Source of the DNA: Mesorhizobium norvegicum
Lineage (GTDB): Bacteria; Pseudomonadota; Alphaproteobacteria; Rhizobiales; Rhizobiaceae
Assembly: GCF_004919685.1 (NCBI RefSeq)
Contig: NZ_SMYZ01000001.1
Span: 96,145-160,144 of the forward strand
DNA: 64,000 nt
Direction of reading: 5' to 3'
The notes under the pieces were generated by a model. It saw only the letters and a list, made by a program, of their open reading frames with translations. It had not been told where the DNA came from and did not search any database. Both the position numbers and the translations under genes were made by a program. Below, piece after piece: positions 19,798 through 27,395 of the stretch (within the stretch, counting starts at the first letter, position 1; each line of letters begins with the position of its first letter).

Positions 19798-19957
19798 GAT
19801 CTCCCCCCTCGAGGGGGAGATGTCGCCGAAGGCGACAGAGGGGGTCGGTTCGACCGGGCGCGACCTCCTATCGCCGCCGGAAGAGGCTGGCGCTTCACGC
19901 GAGGCGACCCCCTCTGGCCTGCCGGCCATCTCCCCCACGAGGGGGGAGATCGGCAGA
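19798..19957. repeat. RIME/REP-like opposed-arm palindromic element
   Basis: Two inverted arms face each other. The left one opens with a perfect hairpin (CTCCCCCTCGAGGGGGAG type) followed by TCGCCGAAGGCGACAGAGGG at 19823-19842. The right one is the mirrored version ending at the GGGGGGAGATCGGCAG near 19956. The plan is the same as for the elements near 17.0 and 25.9 kb. It occupies most of the gap between fumC and the cupin gene and therefore lies in or near the fumC promoter. Confidence 0.78.
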
Positions 19958-19965
19958 TCCACCAA

Positions 19966-20445
19966 TCACCCTAGCGGCGGACCGACAATATCGATGCCGT
20001 TTTTTGCGCAGAGCTGCACCAGTGCCGCGATGATTTCCGGTGTCGGTTCCATCTGCGGCGGCAGCTCCGGCTGTTCGGCGGGACGGCTCGCCTGACGCAG
20101 CATCGTCTCGAAATCCGAACCGCGCGTAATGGTGAGGGTGCGCGCGCCTTCCGGGGATTCGACCCGGTAGGTGTGCGGCAGGCCTTTCGGCGCAATGACG
20201 GTCTCGCCGGCGTCCGCAATGCGTTCGTGGCCGTCGATCTGAAAGCGCAATCTCCCTTCCAGGATGTGAAATACTTCGTCTTCCCTGCGATGCACATGCA
20301 GCGGCGGAGAGTCGCCATAGGGCATGCGATGCTCGACGACGCAGATGCCGTCCTCTCCTGCCGCCGACGAGACGTGGATCGCGACAAGCGTGTTGTTGAA
20401 CCAGAAGAGTTCCTTGCCTGTGATCGTGCCGGGGGTCATTGTCAT
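19966..20445 (-). CDS. Cupin domain protein
   Basis: This 159-residue single-domain cupin has metal-ligand motifs as [18 protein letters not shown] (residues about 46-63: two His, Glu and third-His region) and a second cupin strand GLPHTYR. Such proteins bind a divalent metal and act as small dioxygenases, isomerases or sensors. The last 40 residues ([18 protein letters not shown]) are helical and match the tails of quercetin 2,3-dioxygenase-like cupins. It is transcribed away from a LysR gene and is its probable target. The ATG at 20445 is chosen; a second ATG lies two codons in. Confidence 0.82.
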   Translation of the reverse strand: MTMTPGTITGKELFWFNNTLVAIHVSSAAGEDGICVVEHRMPYGDSPPLHVHRREDEVFHILEGRLRFQIDGHERIADAGETVIAPKGLPHTYRVESPEGARTLTITRGSDFETMLRQASRPAEQPELPPQMEPTPEIIAALVQLCAKNGIDIVGPPLG

Positions 20446-20550
20446 GGCTGTCTGATCCTTCTGTTGCCTGTGCCTGCTGTGCCGATGACGACCTAACCAA
20501 GGACATGCCGACAACGGAAATCGAATGATCGTATGGGGCGAATTGATGCG

Positions 20551-21516
20551 ATGAATTTGAATGCGCTCGACCTCAATCTCGTCAGGGTGTTCGACGCCCT
20601 TCTGCGGGAGAGAAGCGTTACGCGTGCCGGCGAGCAGATCGGCCTCAGCCAGCCTGCCGTCAGCGCTGCGCTCAATCGCTTGCGGTATCTCCTCAACGAC
20701 CAGCTGTTCGTGCGGCGGGGCAATGACATGATGCCGACGCCGCGCGCCGAGAGCATGGCCGAGCCGTTGCGCGTGGCGCTTCGCGAGATCGAACGCGTCT
20801 TCCATTCGGCCAAGGCGTTCGATCCGGCGGAGCTGGAGCGAACCTTCACGTTCATGGGTGCGGATTTCTTTTCCATGATGCTGATGCCAACCCTGGCGGC
20901 ACGTATCGCGGGTGCCGCGCCGCGCGCGTCGCTCAGGTTTCTCGACAGCGCCCGTGGCGACGTTTCGCGGCTGCTCCAGGACGATGAAATCGACGTAGCG
21001 CTCGAGCGTCCGCTGGAGGTCTCCGACTGGGTCTCAAGCACGCCTCTGTTCCATTCACCATTCGCCATCATCGCCGCGCACGACAACGCTGCGATCAGGC
21101 AGGCAGGGATCGTGGAAGGCAAGACTCTGCCGATCGAGCTCTTCTGCGAATTGCCCCATGTTCTTCGTTCTATCGATGGCTCGATGTCGGGCTCCACCGA
21201 CGAGGCGCTCCGCAAGATCGGACGAACGCGTCGTGTAAGCCTGGCACTGCCGCACTTTCAGGCTGTCGCATTGGCAGTGGCAAATGGAAACCACCTGGCT
21301 GCGGTTCCCAGGCAGTTCGCGGTTTGGGCAGCCAAGACCCTGCCGCTCGTCATCTTCGAACCGCCACTTCCCATTGCCGTTCCTGAAATCAGGATGTACT
21401 GGCACGCGCGCCACGACGACGAGCCACCCCATCGCTGGGTTCGCGATCAGGTCCTGAAGGCGATAGGCGCACTCGGATTTGTGGAAAGCGGTGCCGCGGA
21501 AAATGCCGGCGCCTAA
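20551..21516 (+). CDS. LysR family transcriptional regulator
   Basis: This protein of 321 residues has an N-terminal winged helix-turn-helix of the LysR type (LNLVRVFDALLRERSVTRAG, then QIGLSQPAVSAALNRLR). A substrate-binding domain follows that resembles the NodD/PcpR-like group (FTFMGADFF, RYWHARH-type end). It probably controls the divergent cupin gene; their starts are 105 bp apart. An in-frame ATG at 20533 would add six residues; the ribosome binding sites do not decide between them. The inducer is unknown. Confidence 0.87.
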   Translation: MNLNALDLNLVRVFDALLRERSVTRAGEQIGLSQPAVSAALNRLRYLLNDQLFVRRGNDMMPTPRAESMAEPLRVALREIERVFHSAKAFDPAELERTFTFMGADFFSMMLMPTLAARIAGAAPRASLRFLDSARGDVSRLLQDDEIDVALERPLEVSDWVSSTPLFHSPFAIIAAHDNAAIRQAGIVEGKTLPIELFCELPHVLRSIDGSMSGSTDEALRKIGRTRRVSLALPHFQAVALAVANGNHLAAVPRQFAVWAAKTLPLVIFEPPLPIAVPEIRMYWHARHDDEPPHRWVRDQVLKAIGALGFVESGAAENAGA

Positions 21517-21530
21517 CTCTTTGTTTTGAC

Positions 21531-21574
21531 GCAATTCCGGACGGAAAAGCGTTTCACACTTTTCCTGGAATTGC
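21531..21574 (+). repeat. 44-bp hairpin repeat, copy 1
   Basis: GCAATTCC at 21531-21538 pairs with GGAATTGC at 21567-21574, and inner GGAAAA/TTTTCC pairs extend the stem. About 40 of 44 bases match a second copy at 31600-31643. It sits just after the LysR stop codon and before the stop of the convergent SDR gene, where it may act as a transcription stop. Confidence 0.72.
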
Positions 21575-21591
21575 TCTGGCGCCCGGACGGA

Positions 21592-22350
21592 TCAGCCCGC
21601 GGTATAGCCACCGTCGACGGAGAAGATGCCGCCGCTGGTCCAGGCGGCCTCTTCGCTGGCCAGATAGACCGCGATACCGGCCAGATCGGCTGGGCGGCCG
21701 ATTCTGCCAAGCGGATAGCTGCGCTCGACATAGGCCTTCAGCTCCGCTTTTGCCTCGGCCGGCAAATTGTCGACGGTCTTGCGTCGCATGGCGGTGTCGA
21801 CCGTGCCGGGCGCGATGGCGTTGACGCGGATGCCGCGCGGGCCGAGTTCGAAGGCCAGCGATTTGGTCAGCGAGTTCAACGCGCCCTTCGACAGCGAATA
21901 GAGGCTCGACGGCCGCTTCGGGATCATCTTGTTGGCGAAGTAGGACGAGATGTTGATCACCGATGCGCCGGTTGCCAAATGCGGCAGCAGGCCCTGGGTG
22001 AGGAAGAACACCGCCGTCACATTGAGCGCGAAGGATTGCTGGAACTGCTCCTGGCTGACACTCTCGAACGGCACCAGGAAGGCCACGCCGGCATTGTTGA
22101 CGAGGATATCGAGCGACCTGCCGGATTTTTTCACCTGCTCGACGACGGCCGCGATGCCGGCCGATGTGGCAAGATCGGCTGACAGCGTCTCGATAGTGCC
22201 GCCGAGGTGCTTGTGGGCGGCGTCGAGCTTTTTGGTGTCGCGGCCGACGATCAGGATGTCCGCGCCCTCGCGCGAAAAGGCCTCGGCGATCGCCAGGCCG
22301 ATGCCGTCCGACCCGCCAGTGACCAGCGCGCGCTTGTTGTGAAGTCTCAT
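21592..22350 (-). CDS. SDR family oxidoreductase
   Basis: This 252-residue classical short-chain dehydrogenase shows the cofactor motif TGGSDGIG (residues 11-18), structural NNAG, the catalytic Ser in INISSYF, and YxxxK in YSLSKGALN. The C-terminal GGIFSVDGGYTAG is typical. The arginine after GR in IVGRDTKK suggests NADP(H). The closest functional classes are 3-oxoacyl-ACP reductase-like enzymes, but the substrate is not predictable. The ATG at 22350 has the normal SDR start RALVTGG close behind. It is a single gene. Confidence 0.87.
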   Translation of the reverse strand: MRLHNKRALVTGGSDGIGLAIAEAFSREGADILIVGRDTKKLDAAHKHLGGTIETLSADLATSAGIAAVVEQVKKSGRSLDILVNNAGVAFLVPFESVSQEQFQQSFALNVTAVFFLTQGLLPHLATGASVINISSYFANKMIPKRPSSLYSLSKGALNSLTKSLAFELGPRGIRVNAIAPGTVDTAMRRKTVDNLPAEAKAELKAYVERSYPLGRIGRPADLAGIAVYLASEEAAWTSGGIFSVDGGYTAG

Positions 22351-22475
22351 TCGACGCTCCGAGGGATTTCTGCCTCGTCGAGAGCACCGTATAGTGGCGG
22401 CCGTGGTCAAGCCGTCGGCCTATCCCCGGGTATGAACTTCGACCGCTGCCGGCCGGCAGGTCAGGCGAGGCCGGT

Positions 22476-23114
22476 TTACGCGCCGGCGGTCGCAAGCTCC
22501 CGCAGCGCCAGCCGGCCCGCGACATAATTCTTGACCTGGCGGACCGCCTGTTCGCGCGAGACGCTGCCCGGCTGCAGGCCGAGCCGCAGCCAAAGCCCGT
22601 CGATCAGCGCGGTGACCCCAAGCGCGATGTCGTCGGCATCCGCCGGCGAGGCGAGGCCGCGCAGGCCCGACAACAGGTTCGAGCGCATGCGCGCATGGAT
22701 CACCCTCTGGATACGGGCCATCTTCTCGTCGCGCGGCACCTCGGCGCAGAGCGAAAGCCAGGCGTGGCACAGAGGCGGCTGGAACAGATGCTCCTCGAAA
22801 TTGCCCTCGATCACCGCATCCATGCGCTCCATCGGGGTATGCGCCCGGCGAAGCCGCGCGATCACCGCCTGGCACAGGACGGCGTTGGCCTCGCGCATCG
22901 CGTGCTCGAACAATTCCTGCTTGTTGCGGAAATAGTGCAGCACGATGCCCTTGGAGGCGCCGGCCTGAGCGGCCACCTTTTCCAGTGTCGCGCCGGCAAT
23001 GCCTTCGCGTTCCAGCACAGCGAAGGCCGCCTGCCGCAGCTCCTTGCGGCGTATCTCGCTGAGACGCTTGAGTTTCACGGGATCGGTCCATGCATGACGA
23101 ATCCACGTTGACAT
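22476..23114 (-). CDS. TetR-family regulator, BetI-like
   Basis: This 212-residue regulator has a TetR helix-turn-helix (GATLEKVAAQAGASKGIVLHYF) and a ligand domain strongly reminiscent of BetI (GNFEEHLFQPPLCHAWLSL, LLSGLRG, ALIDGLWLRLGL). BetI represses glycine-betaine synthesis genes and responds to choline. Here it is divergent from a choline-binding protein gene, which supports choline as the effector. Two palindromes lie between the genes. The ATG at 23114 adds about 17 residues before the conserved KRLSEIRRKEL and could be slightly too long. Confidence 0.85.
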   Translation of the reverse strand: MSTWIRHAWTDPVKLKRLSEIRRKELRQAAFAVLEREGIAGATLEKVAAQAGASKGIVLHYFRNKQELFEHAMREANAVLCQAVIARLRRAHTPMERMDAVIEGNFEEHLFQPPLCHAWLSLCAEVPRDEKMARIQRVIHARMRSNLLSGLRGLASPADADDIALGVTALIDGLWLRLGLQPGSVSREQAVRQVKNYVAGRLALRELATAGA

Positions 23115-23136
23115 TTTCGCCCGCTCAGATCAAGAA

Positions 23137-23170
23137 TTGACCCATGGGACAATAAAAAGACCAATTGGTC
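23137..23170. promoter_or_regulatory. Two palindromic operator candidates between betI-like gene and choX
   Basis: A perfect 12-bp palindrome GACCAATTGGTC (23159-23170) lies just before choX. A near-perfect 16-mer TTGACCCATGGGACAA (23137-23152) lies next to the regulator start. Both carry TTG/CAA or GACC/GGTC half-sites like those bound by BetI, so binding by the adjacent TetR-type repressor is likely. Confidence 0.65.
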
Positions 23171-23197
23171 AATTTTATGACAATGAGGAGAACCGAA

Positions 23198-24136
23198 ATG
23201 TTCCGCATCCTTGCAAATGGCGTCTGTCTTGCCGCCCTCATGTTGGCCTCTCATGCGGCCCAGGCGGCCGAGGCCGAGCAGTGCAGGGCTGTGCGCATGG
23301 CTGAACCCGGCTGGAACGACCTTGCTTTCACCACGGGGGTCGCCAACGTCCTGCTGGAGGCGCTCGGCTATCAGCCGCAAAGCCAGGTGCTTGGCATCAA
23401 CGTCATCTACGAGGGCATGAAGAACAGGGATCTCGACCTGTTCCTGGGCTACTGGGACCCGGCCATGGTCACCTATTACGAACCCTACAAGAAGGACGGC
23501 TCGGTCGAGAATGTGCACCTCAATCTCGAAGGCGCCAAATACACCTTCGCCGTGCCGACCTATGTCTGGGCGGCCGGCGTCAAGGACATCTCCGACCTGC
23601 ACAAGTTCGCCGACAAGTTCGGCAAGAAAATGTACGGCATCGAGCCCGGCTCCAACCAATTGATGATGGACGCCATCGCCGATCCCGCCTTTGGCCTGGA
23701 CGGCTGGCAGGTGGTCGAGTCCAGCGAAGCCGGCATGCTCTCCGAGGTCGGCTACGAGATCAAGGAGAAGCAGTTCATCGTGTTCCAGGGTTGGGCGCCG
23801 CATCCGATGAACACAATGTACGACTTCAAGTACCTGACCGGTGGCGACAAGTTCTTCGGCCCGAACTTCGGCGCCGCGACGGTGACGACGCAGGTGCGCA
23901 AGGGCTATCTGCAGCAATGCCCGAACGTCGCGCAGTTCCTCGAGAATCTCGCCTTCGACATCGATTTCGAGAATGTCGGCATGGGCTATCTGATCAATGA
24001 CGGCATGAAGCCGGAGGACGGGGCGCTGAAGGCAATCACGCTGAACAAGAACCGCCTCGACGTCTGGCTCGCCGGCGTCACCACCTTCGACGGCCAGCCG
24101 GGCCTCGCCGCCGTCAAGGAAAAACTCGGCCTGTGA
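23198..24136 (+). CDS. choX: Choline/glycine betaine ABC transporter, periplasmic binding protein
   Basis: This 312-residue OpuAC/ChoX-type binding protein has a Sec signal (FRILANGVCLAALML, cleavage near AAQAAEA). Aromatic ligand-box candidates are the Trp in EPGWNDL, the YWDP motif and the Trp in QGWAPH. A C(x)n-C pair (C29, and C in YLQQCPN) fits the disulphide of ChoX. In rhizobia ChoX feeds the ChoWV permease/ATPase, but neither gene is next door here. The ATG at 23198 follows GAGGAG; the ORF extends upstream into the operator. Its stop overlaps the following hydrolase start by 4 bp. Confidence 0.9.
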   Translation: MFRILANGVCLAALMLASHAAQAAEAEQCRAVRMAEPGWNDLAFTTGVANVLLEALGYQPQSQVLGINVIYEGMKNRDLDLFLGYWDPAMVTYYEPYKKDGSVENVHLNLEGAKYTFAVPTYVWAAGVKDISDLHKFADKFGKKMYGIEPGSNQLMMDAIADPAFGLDGWQVVESSEAGMLSEVGYEIKEKQFIVFQGWAPHPMNTMYDFKYLTGGDKFFGPNFGAATVTTQVRKGYLQQCPNVAQFLENLAFDIDFENVGMGYLINDGMKPEDGALKAITLNKNRLDVWLAGVTTFDGQPGLAAVKEKLGL

Positions 24137-24957
24137 GAGCGGCGGTGTTGAATGCCTGCGCGGACCAGGACGCCTGGGCCGGCCGCAAGCAGTTCGTCAC
24201 TGTCGGCGATCTCGACATCGCCTATGTCGAGATATCAGGCGCCGAGCCGGCGCTGCTGTTGGTGCACGGCTTCACCGACACCAGCCGCAGCTTTTCGCTT
24301 CTGGCGCCGCATCTGGCCGGCCGCCGGCTGATCATGCCGGATTTGCGCGGCCACGGCGCCTCGCAAGCGGGCAAGGACTGCGGCATCGCCGATTTCGCCG
24401 ACGATATTGCCGGGCTGATCCTGCGCTTGCGGCTCGACCGGCCGGTCGTCGTCGGCCATTCGCTGGGCGCCATGGTGGCTATCGCATTTGCGGGGCGCCA
24501 CAAGGAGCTGATCGGCGGCCTGGTGGTCCTGGCCGGCACGTTGAAGCCCGATTTCGCGCCGGATCATCCGCTGATCGCCGGCGTCCAGGCCCTGCGCGAC
24601 CCGATATCGCCGGCCGATCCGTTCTACGCCTGGTGGCATGCCTGCCGGCCCGGTGTGCTCCCAGCCTTTCTCGCCGGCCTGGCGAATGACGCCTCGGCGA
24701 TGCCGGCGCCGCGCTGGCGCGCGATCCTGGAGGAAATCCGCCGCGCCGATCTGACCGATGCGGCACGAGCCGTACAGGCCCGGACGCTGATCATCGCCGG
24801 CGCGTGCGACCCGCTGTTCGGCGAGGCGCACCAGCAAGCGTTGCAGTTCGCTCTGCCCGAAGCCGTCTTCGTCCGCGCCGAGGCCTGTGGCCACAACCCG
24901 CATTGGGAAGATCCGGCCCTTGTCGCAAAGGCCATCACCAAGGCATTTGAAGTTTAA
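24133..24957 (+). CDS. Alpha/beta hydrolase
   Basis: This 274-residue alpha/beta-hydrolase fold protein has oxyanion region LLVHGFTD, nucleophile elbow GHSLGAM, and a terminal catalytic His in CGHNPHWEDP. The GTG start overlaps the choX stop (GTGA), indicating translational coupling and a role tied to choline or betaine uptake, perhaps hydrolysis of a choline ester; that link is inference from position only. There is no signal peptide, so it is cytoplasmic. Its end overlaps the convergent NIPSNAP gene by 4 bp. Confidence 0.85.
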   Translation: MRAAVLNACADQDAWAGRKQFVTVGDLDIAYVEISGAEPALLLVHGFTDTSRSFSLLAPHLAGRRLIMPDLRGHGASQAGKDCGIADFADDIAGLILRLRLDRPVVVGHSLGAMVAIAFAGRHKELIGGLVVLAGTLKPDFAPDHPLIAGVQALRDPISPADPFYAWWHACRPGVLPAFLAGLANDASAMPAPRWRAILEEIRRADLTDAARAVQARTLIIAGACDPLFGEAHQQALQFALPEAVFVRAEACGHNPHWEDPALVAKAITKAFEV

Positions 24958-25733
24958 CGCCCGACCAGCGATTGCAATGTGGGCGACAGCCGCAAAGTCT
25001 CCGTTGGTTTGGTCAGGCCGAGCCGCGCGGCCCGCCAAAAGGCCTGCCATGCCGGTGAGGCGGCGAGGGCGGCCTTGTGGCGGGCATGTGCCTCTGCGCT
25101 GTCGAAGCCGGTGACGGATAGGAAGACGTTTTCATCAGCCCGTACCGGCAGGCGCGGAAAACTGTTTTCGGCATGCTCCGTAACGAAAGCGGCGAGCAGG
25201 CGTGCGTCGGCCGTCATCAGCGCCGCCGTCTCAGTCTCGAAGCGGCTGGCGAAATCAGCCTCTGTGCCGGATTGCACATGATGAATCTGGATGACAACGA
25301 TGCCAGTCAGCGGCTTATTTTGAAGGGGCTTTTCCTCAGTGTCCAGGCTTGGTCGTTGCGCGCCCGCGAGGTCGAAGCCGGCGCCCGGCCATGCGGGCTT
25401 GAGCAGCAGCACGTCGTCGGAATCGATCATTGTCGCATTGGCCGCATCGCGGTGCGCCGCCCAGACCGGCCCGCCATAGAAATCGGTGAGAGCATTTTTC
25501 CGCGCGGCCATGCCGTCGAAGCCGCGCATCCAGACGAACATGTCCGGGCGGTCGAGGTCCCGGAACTGGCCGATGATGGTCATGCCGGCGTCCTCCTGGC
25601 CCTCGATCAGCCTGCCGTCGAAGATGTCGATGAGCGTGTCGCGCCGGCCGGGCTTCAATGTGTATTGCCGAAGCTCGACGACAGGCGAGGCGCGCACGGC
25701 GGGTTTCAGCGCGGCATTCAAGGGCATGTTCAT
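24954..25733 (-). CDS. NIPSNAP family protein (two-domain)
   Basis: This 259-residue protein has an N-terminal NIPSNAP domain (VVELRQYTLKPGRRDTLI, FVWMRGF) and a second, weaker repeat of the same ferredoxin-like fold in the C-terminal half (VVIQIHHVQSG, VFLSVTGF). NIPSNAP proteins are dimeric alpha-beta barrel proteins of unknown biochemical role. It faces away from a TetR gene, and the space between them holds a cluster of palindromic half-sites, so expression is probably repressed by that regulator. Confidence 0.85.
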   Translation of the reverse strand: MNMPLNAALKPAVRASPVVELRQYTLKPGRRDTLIDIFDGRLIEGQEDAGMTIIGQFRDLDRPDMFVWMRGFDGMAARKNALTDFYGGPVWAAHRDAANATMIDSDDVLLLKPAWPGAGFDLAGAQRPSLDTEEKPLQNKPLTGIVVIQIHHVQSGTEADFASRFETETAALMTADARLLAAFVTEHAENSFPRLPVRADENVFLSVTGFDSAEAHARHKAALAASPAWQAFWRAARLGLTKPTETLRLSPTLQSLVGR

Positions 25734-25745
25734 CCGTCTCTCCTC

Positions 25746-25794
25746 AAAACAGGGTAATCATCCTGTTTTATAAACAGACCGGTTGTCCTGTTTT
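25746..25794. promoter_or_regulatory. TetR-type operator cluster upstream of NIPSNAP gene
   Basis: AAAACAGG (25746-25753) and CCTGTTTT (25762-25769) form a perfect 8-bp inverted repeat with an 8-nt spacer. A further CCTGTTTT (25787-25794) pairs with AAACAG at 25773-25778. Three half-sites within 49 bp next to the NIPSNAP start suggest cooperative binding by the divergent TetR protein. Confidence 0.7.
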
Positions 25795-25809
25795 GTCAAT
25801 ATGCTATCT

Positions 25810-25973
25810 TCTTTTGCCTTCTCCCCTTGTGGGAGAAGGTGGATTGGCGCGCAGCGCCAAGACGGATGAGGGGTGCTCGACGGTGCGCCGTTGGTGTCAA
25901 GCTGGAGCACTCCTCATCCGCCTTCACTTCGTTCAGGCACCTTCTCCTCCCACAAGGGGAGAAGGGGGAGATC
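25810..25973. repeat. RIME/REP-like opposed-arm palindromic element in tetR leader
   Basis: The left arm runs CTTCTCCCCTTGTGGGAGAA (25818-25837) onward to GGATGAGGGGTGCT. The right arm is its inverse, from AGCACTCCTCATCCG to CACAAGGGGAGAAGGGGGAG ending near 25970. A short unrelated centre separates them. The right end directly supplies the purine-rich ribosome binding site of the following tetR gene. Confidence 0.82.
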
Positions 25974-25976
25974 CGC

Positions 25977-26645
25977 ATGGCACGCCTTGCACGCAAACGC
26001 ATCAACGACCCTGAAGGCATGCGCAAGAAAGTGCTCGATGTCGCTGAGGTTGCGTTCCAGGCGCGCGGCTATCATGCCTCCAGCTTCGGCGACCTGATGA
26101 CGGCGGCGGGTGTCAGCGGCGGCGCGCTGCATCACCATTTCCCGACCAAGAAGGCGCTGGCGCTGGCGGTGATCGACGAGCGTGTCGCCGCAGCGGTCGA
26201 AGAGACATGGATCGCGCCGGTGCTGGCGGCCAGCACTGCACGCGAAGGCGTGCGCGCGGTGTTCGAGGCCGTGGCGGCGGAACTGGAGCAGCAGGGTTTC
26301 GTGCGCGGCTGCCCGCTCAACAATCTGGCGCACGAGCTGTCGCTCGCCGATCCGGATTTCCGGGTTGCCCTCGCCGGTATTTTTGCCGGGTGGCGGCGGG
26401 CGATTTCCGACAAGCTGCGAGCCGACCAGCAGGCGGGCAGGGATGGGGGCACGGATCCCGAGCGCTTTGCCGCACTGGCGGTCGCCGCCTATTCCGGGGC
26501 GATGTCGATGGCCAAGACGGCGCAGGATGCAAGCGTGCTGCGGGATTGTCTGGCGGGACTGGAGCTGAGCGCGCTATCGCCCTCTCAGGGCGGATTGGCA
26601 GCCAAGCGACGCCGCAGGGTGCTGCTACGACCAAGAACCCTTTGA
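25977..26645 (+). CDS. TetR/AcrR family transcriptional regulator
   Basis: This 222-residue regulator has an N-terminal TetR helix-turn-helix (ASSFGDLMTAAGVSGGALHHHF, residues about 27-48). A C-terminal domain follows of the type containing CPLNNLAHELS, common in regulators of alkylation or redox-stress genes (YcdC/AcuR-like). The last 25 residues are Arg-rich and may be disordered. It probably represses the divergent NIPSNAP gene. The ATG at 25977 was chosen because MARLARKR directly precedes the DNA-binding domain; its ribosome binding site comes from the repeat element. Confidence 0.86.
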   Translation: MARLARKRINDPEGMRKKVLDVAEVAFQARGYHASSFGDLMTAAGVSGGALHHHFPTKKALALAVIDERVAAAVEETWIAPVLAASTAREGVRAVFEAVAAELEQQGFVRGCPLNNLAHELSLADPDFRVALAGIFAGWRRAISDKLRADQQAGRDGGTDPERFAALAVAAYSGAMSMAKTAQDASVLRDCLAGLELSALSPSQGGLAAKRRRRVLLRPRTL

Positions 26646-26694
26646 TGTCGGAGCGACAAGTGGATCTCAACGCGGCCACTTTGACTTTGCGGCG

Positions 26695-27282
26695 CTATTG
26701 CGCCAGCGGCTTGATCGTCTCATAGCCGATGACGCTTTCGGACTTTGTACCCTCGTCGTAGCGCCGCGCCAGGGCTGCTCCGAGGTCCGGCGCATAGAGC
26801 GCGGTGAACGTGTCCAGCGTCTCGCCAGCCTGGTTCCTGATCGTCTCCTTGACCGCCAGCACATTGTATTTGCAGCTACCCAGGCTGAAAATTTCCTTGC
26901 CCTTCACCGCAAGTTCCAGCGTCTTTGTGCCCTTCGGCTGTTTCTTCGGCGACAGCTCGACGAACTGCATCGTGCTCTTCGCGCCCGATTTCAGCGGGAA
27001 CAGCTTTTTCAGGTCGCCAAGCGGGATCATGGCCAGATGGCCCGTGTCGCTATCGCGAAAAACTTCAATCAGCCCGGCAAACAGGAACTGCGTCTGCGGC
27101 GACTCGGACTCATAGGTGTTGGCAACCGAAACCATGCCGCCCGCCGCTGGCCGGAACTCGCTGCGGATGCCCGGCCTTTCCAGCAAGAAGCCGGTCTTGG
27201 CGGTTTTCGCGTCGACGCATTCGGCGCCATGCGCGGCGCTCGCCGTGGCGAGCAGGGCCATGCCGATTGTTGCGGCTCTCAT
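26695..27282 (-). CDS. Exported hypothetical protein
   Basis: This 195-residue protein starts with a Sec signal peptide (hydrophobic residues 5-18, cleavage after AHG-A near residue 20). The mature part is beta-rich with many Lys and no recognisable catalytic motif; two Cys (C22 and one in LGSCKYNV) could form a disulphide in the periplasm. I do not recognise the family. It is divergent from the metallophosphoesterase gene and convergent with tetR. Confidence 0.7.
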   Translation of the reverse strand: MRAATIGMALLATASAAHGAECVDAKTAKTGFLLERPGIRSEFRPAAGGMVSVANTYESESPQTQFLFAGLIEVFRDSDTGHLAMIPLGDLKKLFPLKSGAKSTMQFVELSPKKQPKGTKTLELAVKGKEIFSLGSCKYNVLAVKETIRNQAGETLDTFTALYAPDLGAALARRYDEGTKSESVIGYETIKPLAQ

Positions 27283-27395
27283 TGCGTCGTCCTCTCCCCC
27301 CGCGCCGCGTCAAAGACTGCCAGAGCCGAGCGGCGGTGTCGATGCGTGGTGACGGCAACTGGACGGCAGGGGGCCGCCTGTGCTGAATTTCGCGC

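Noticed and set aside
19695..19898. N-terminal extension of fumC
   Set aside because: The added residues are translated palindromic repeat DNA and the GTG at 19694 gives the normal FumC N-terminus.
23165..23197. Longer choX start (GTC/ATG upstream of 23198)
   Set aside because: It would begin inside the operator palindrome and add residues before a normal signal peptide; GAGGAG points to 23198.
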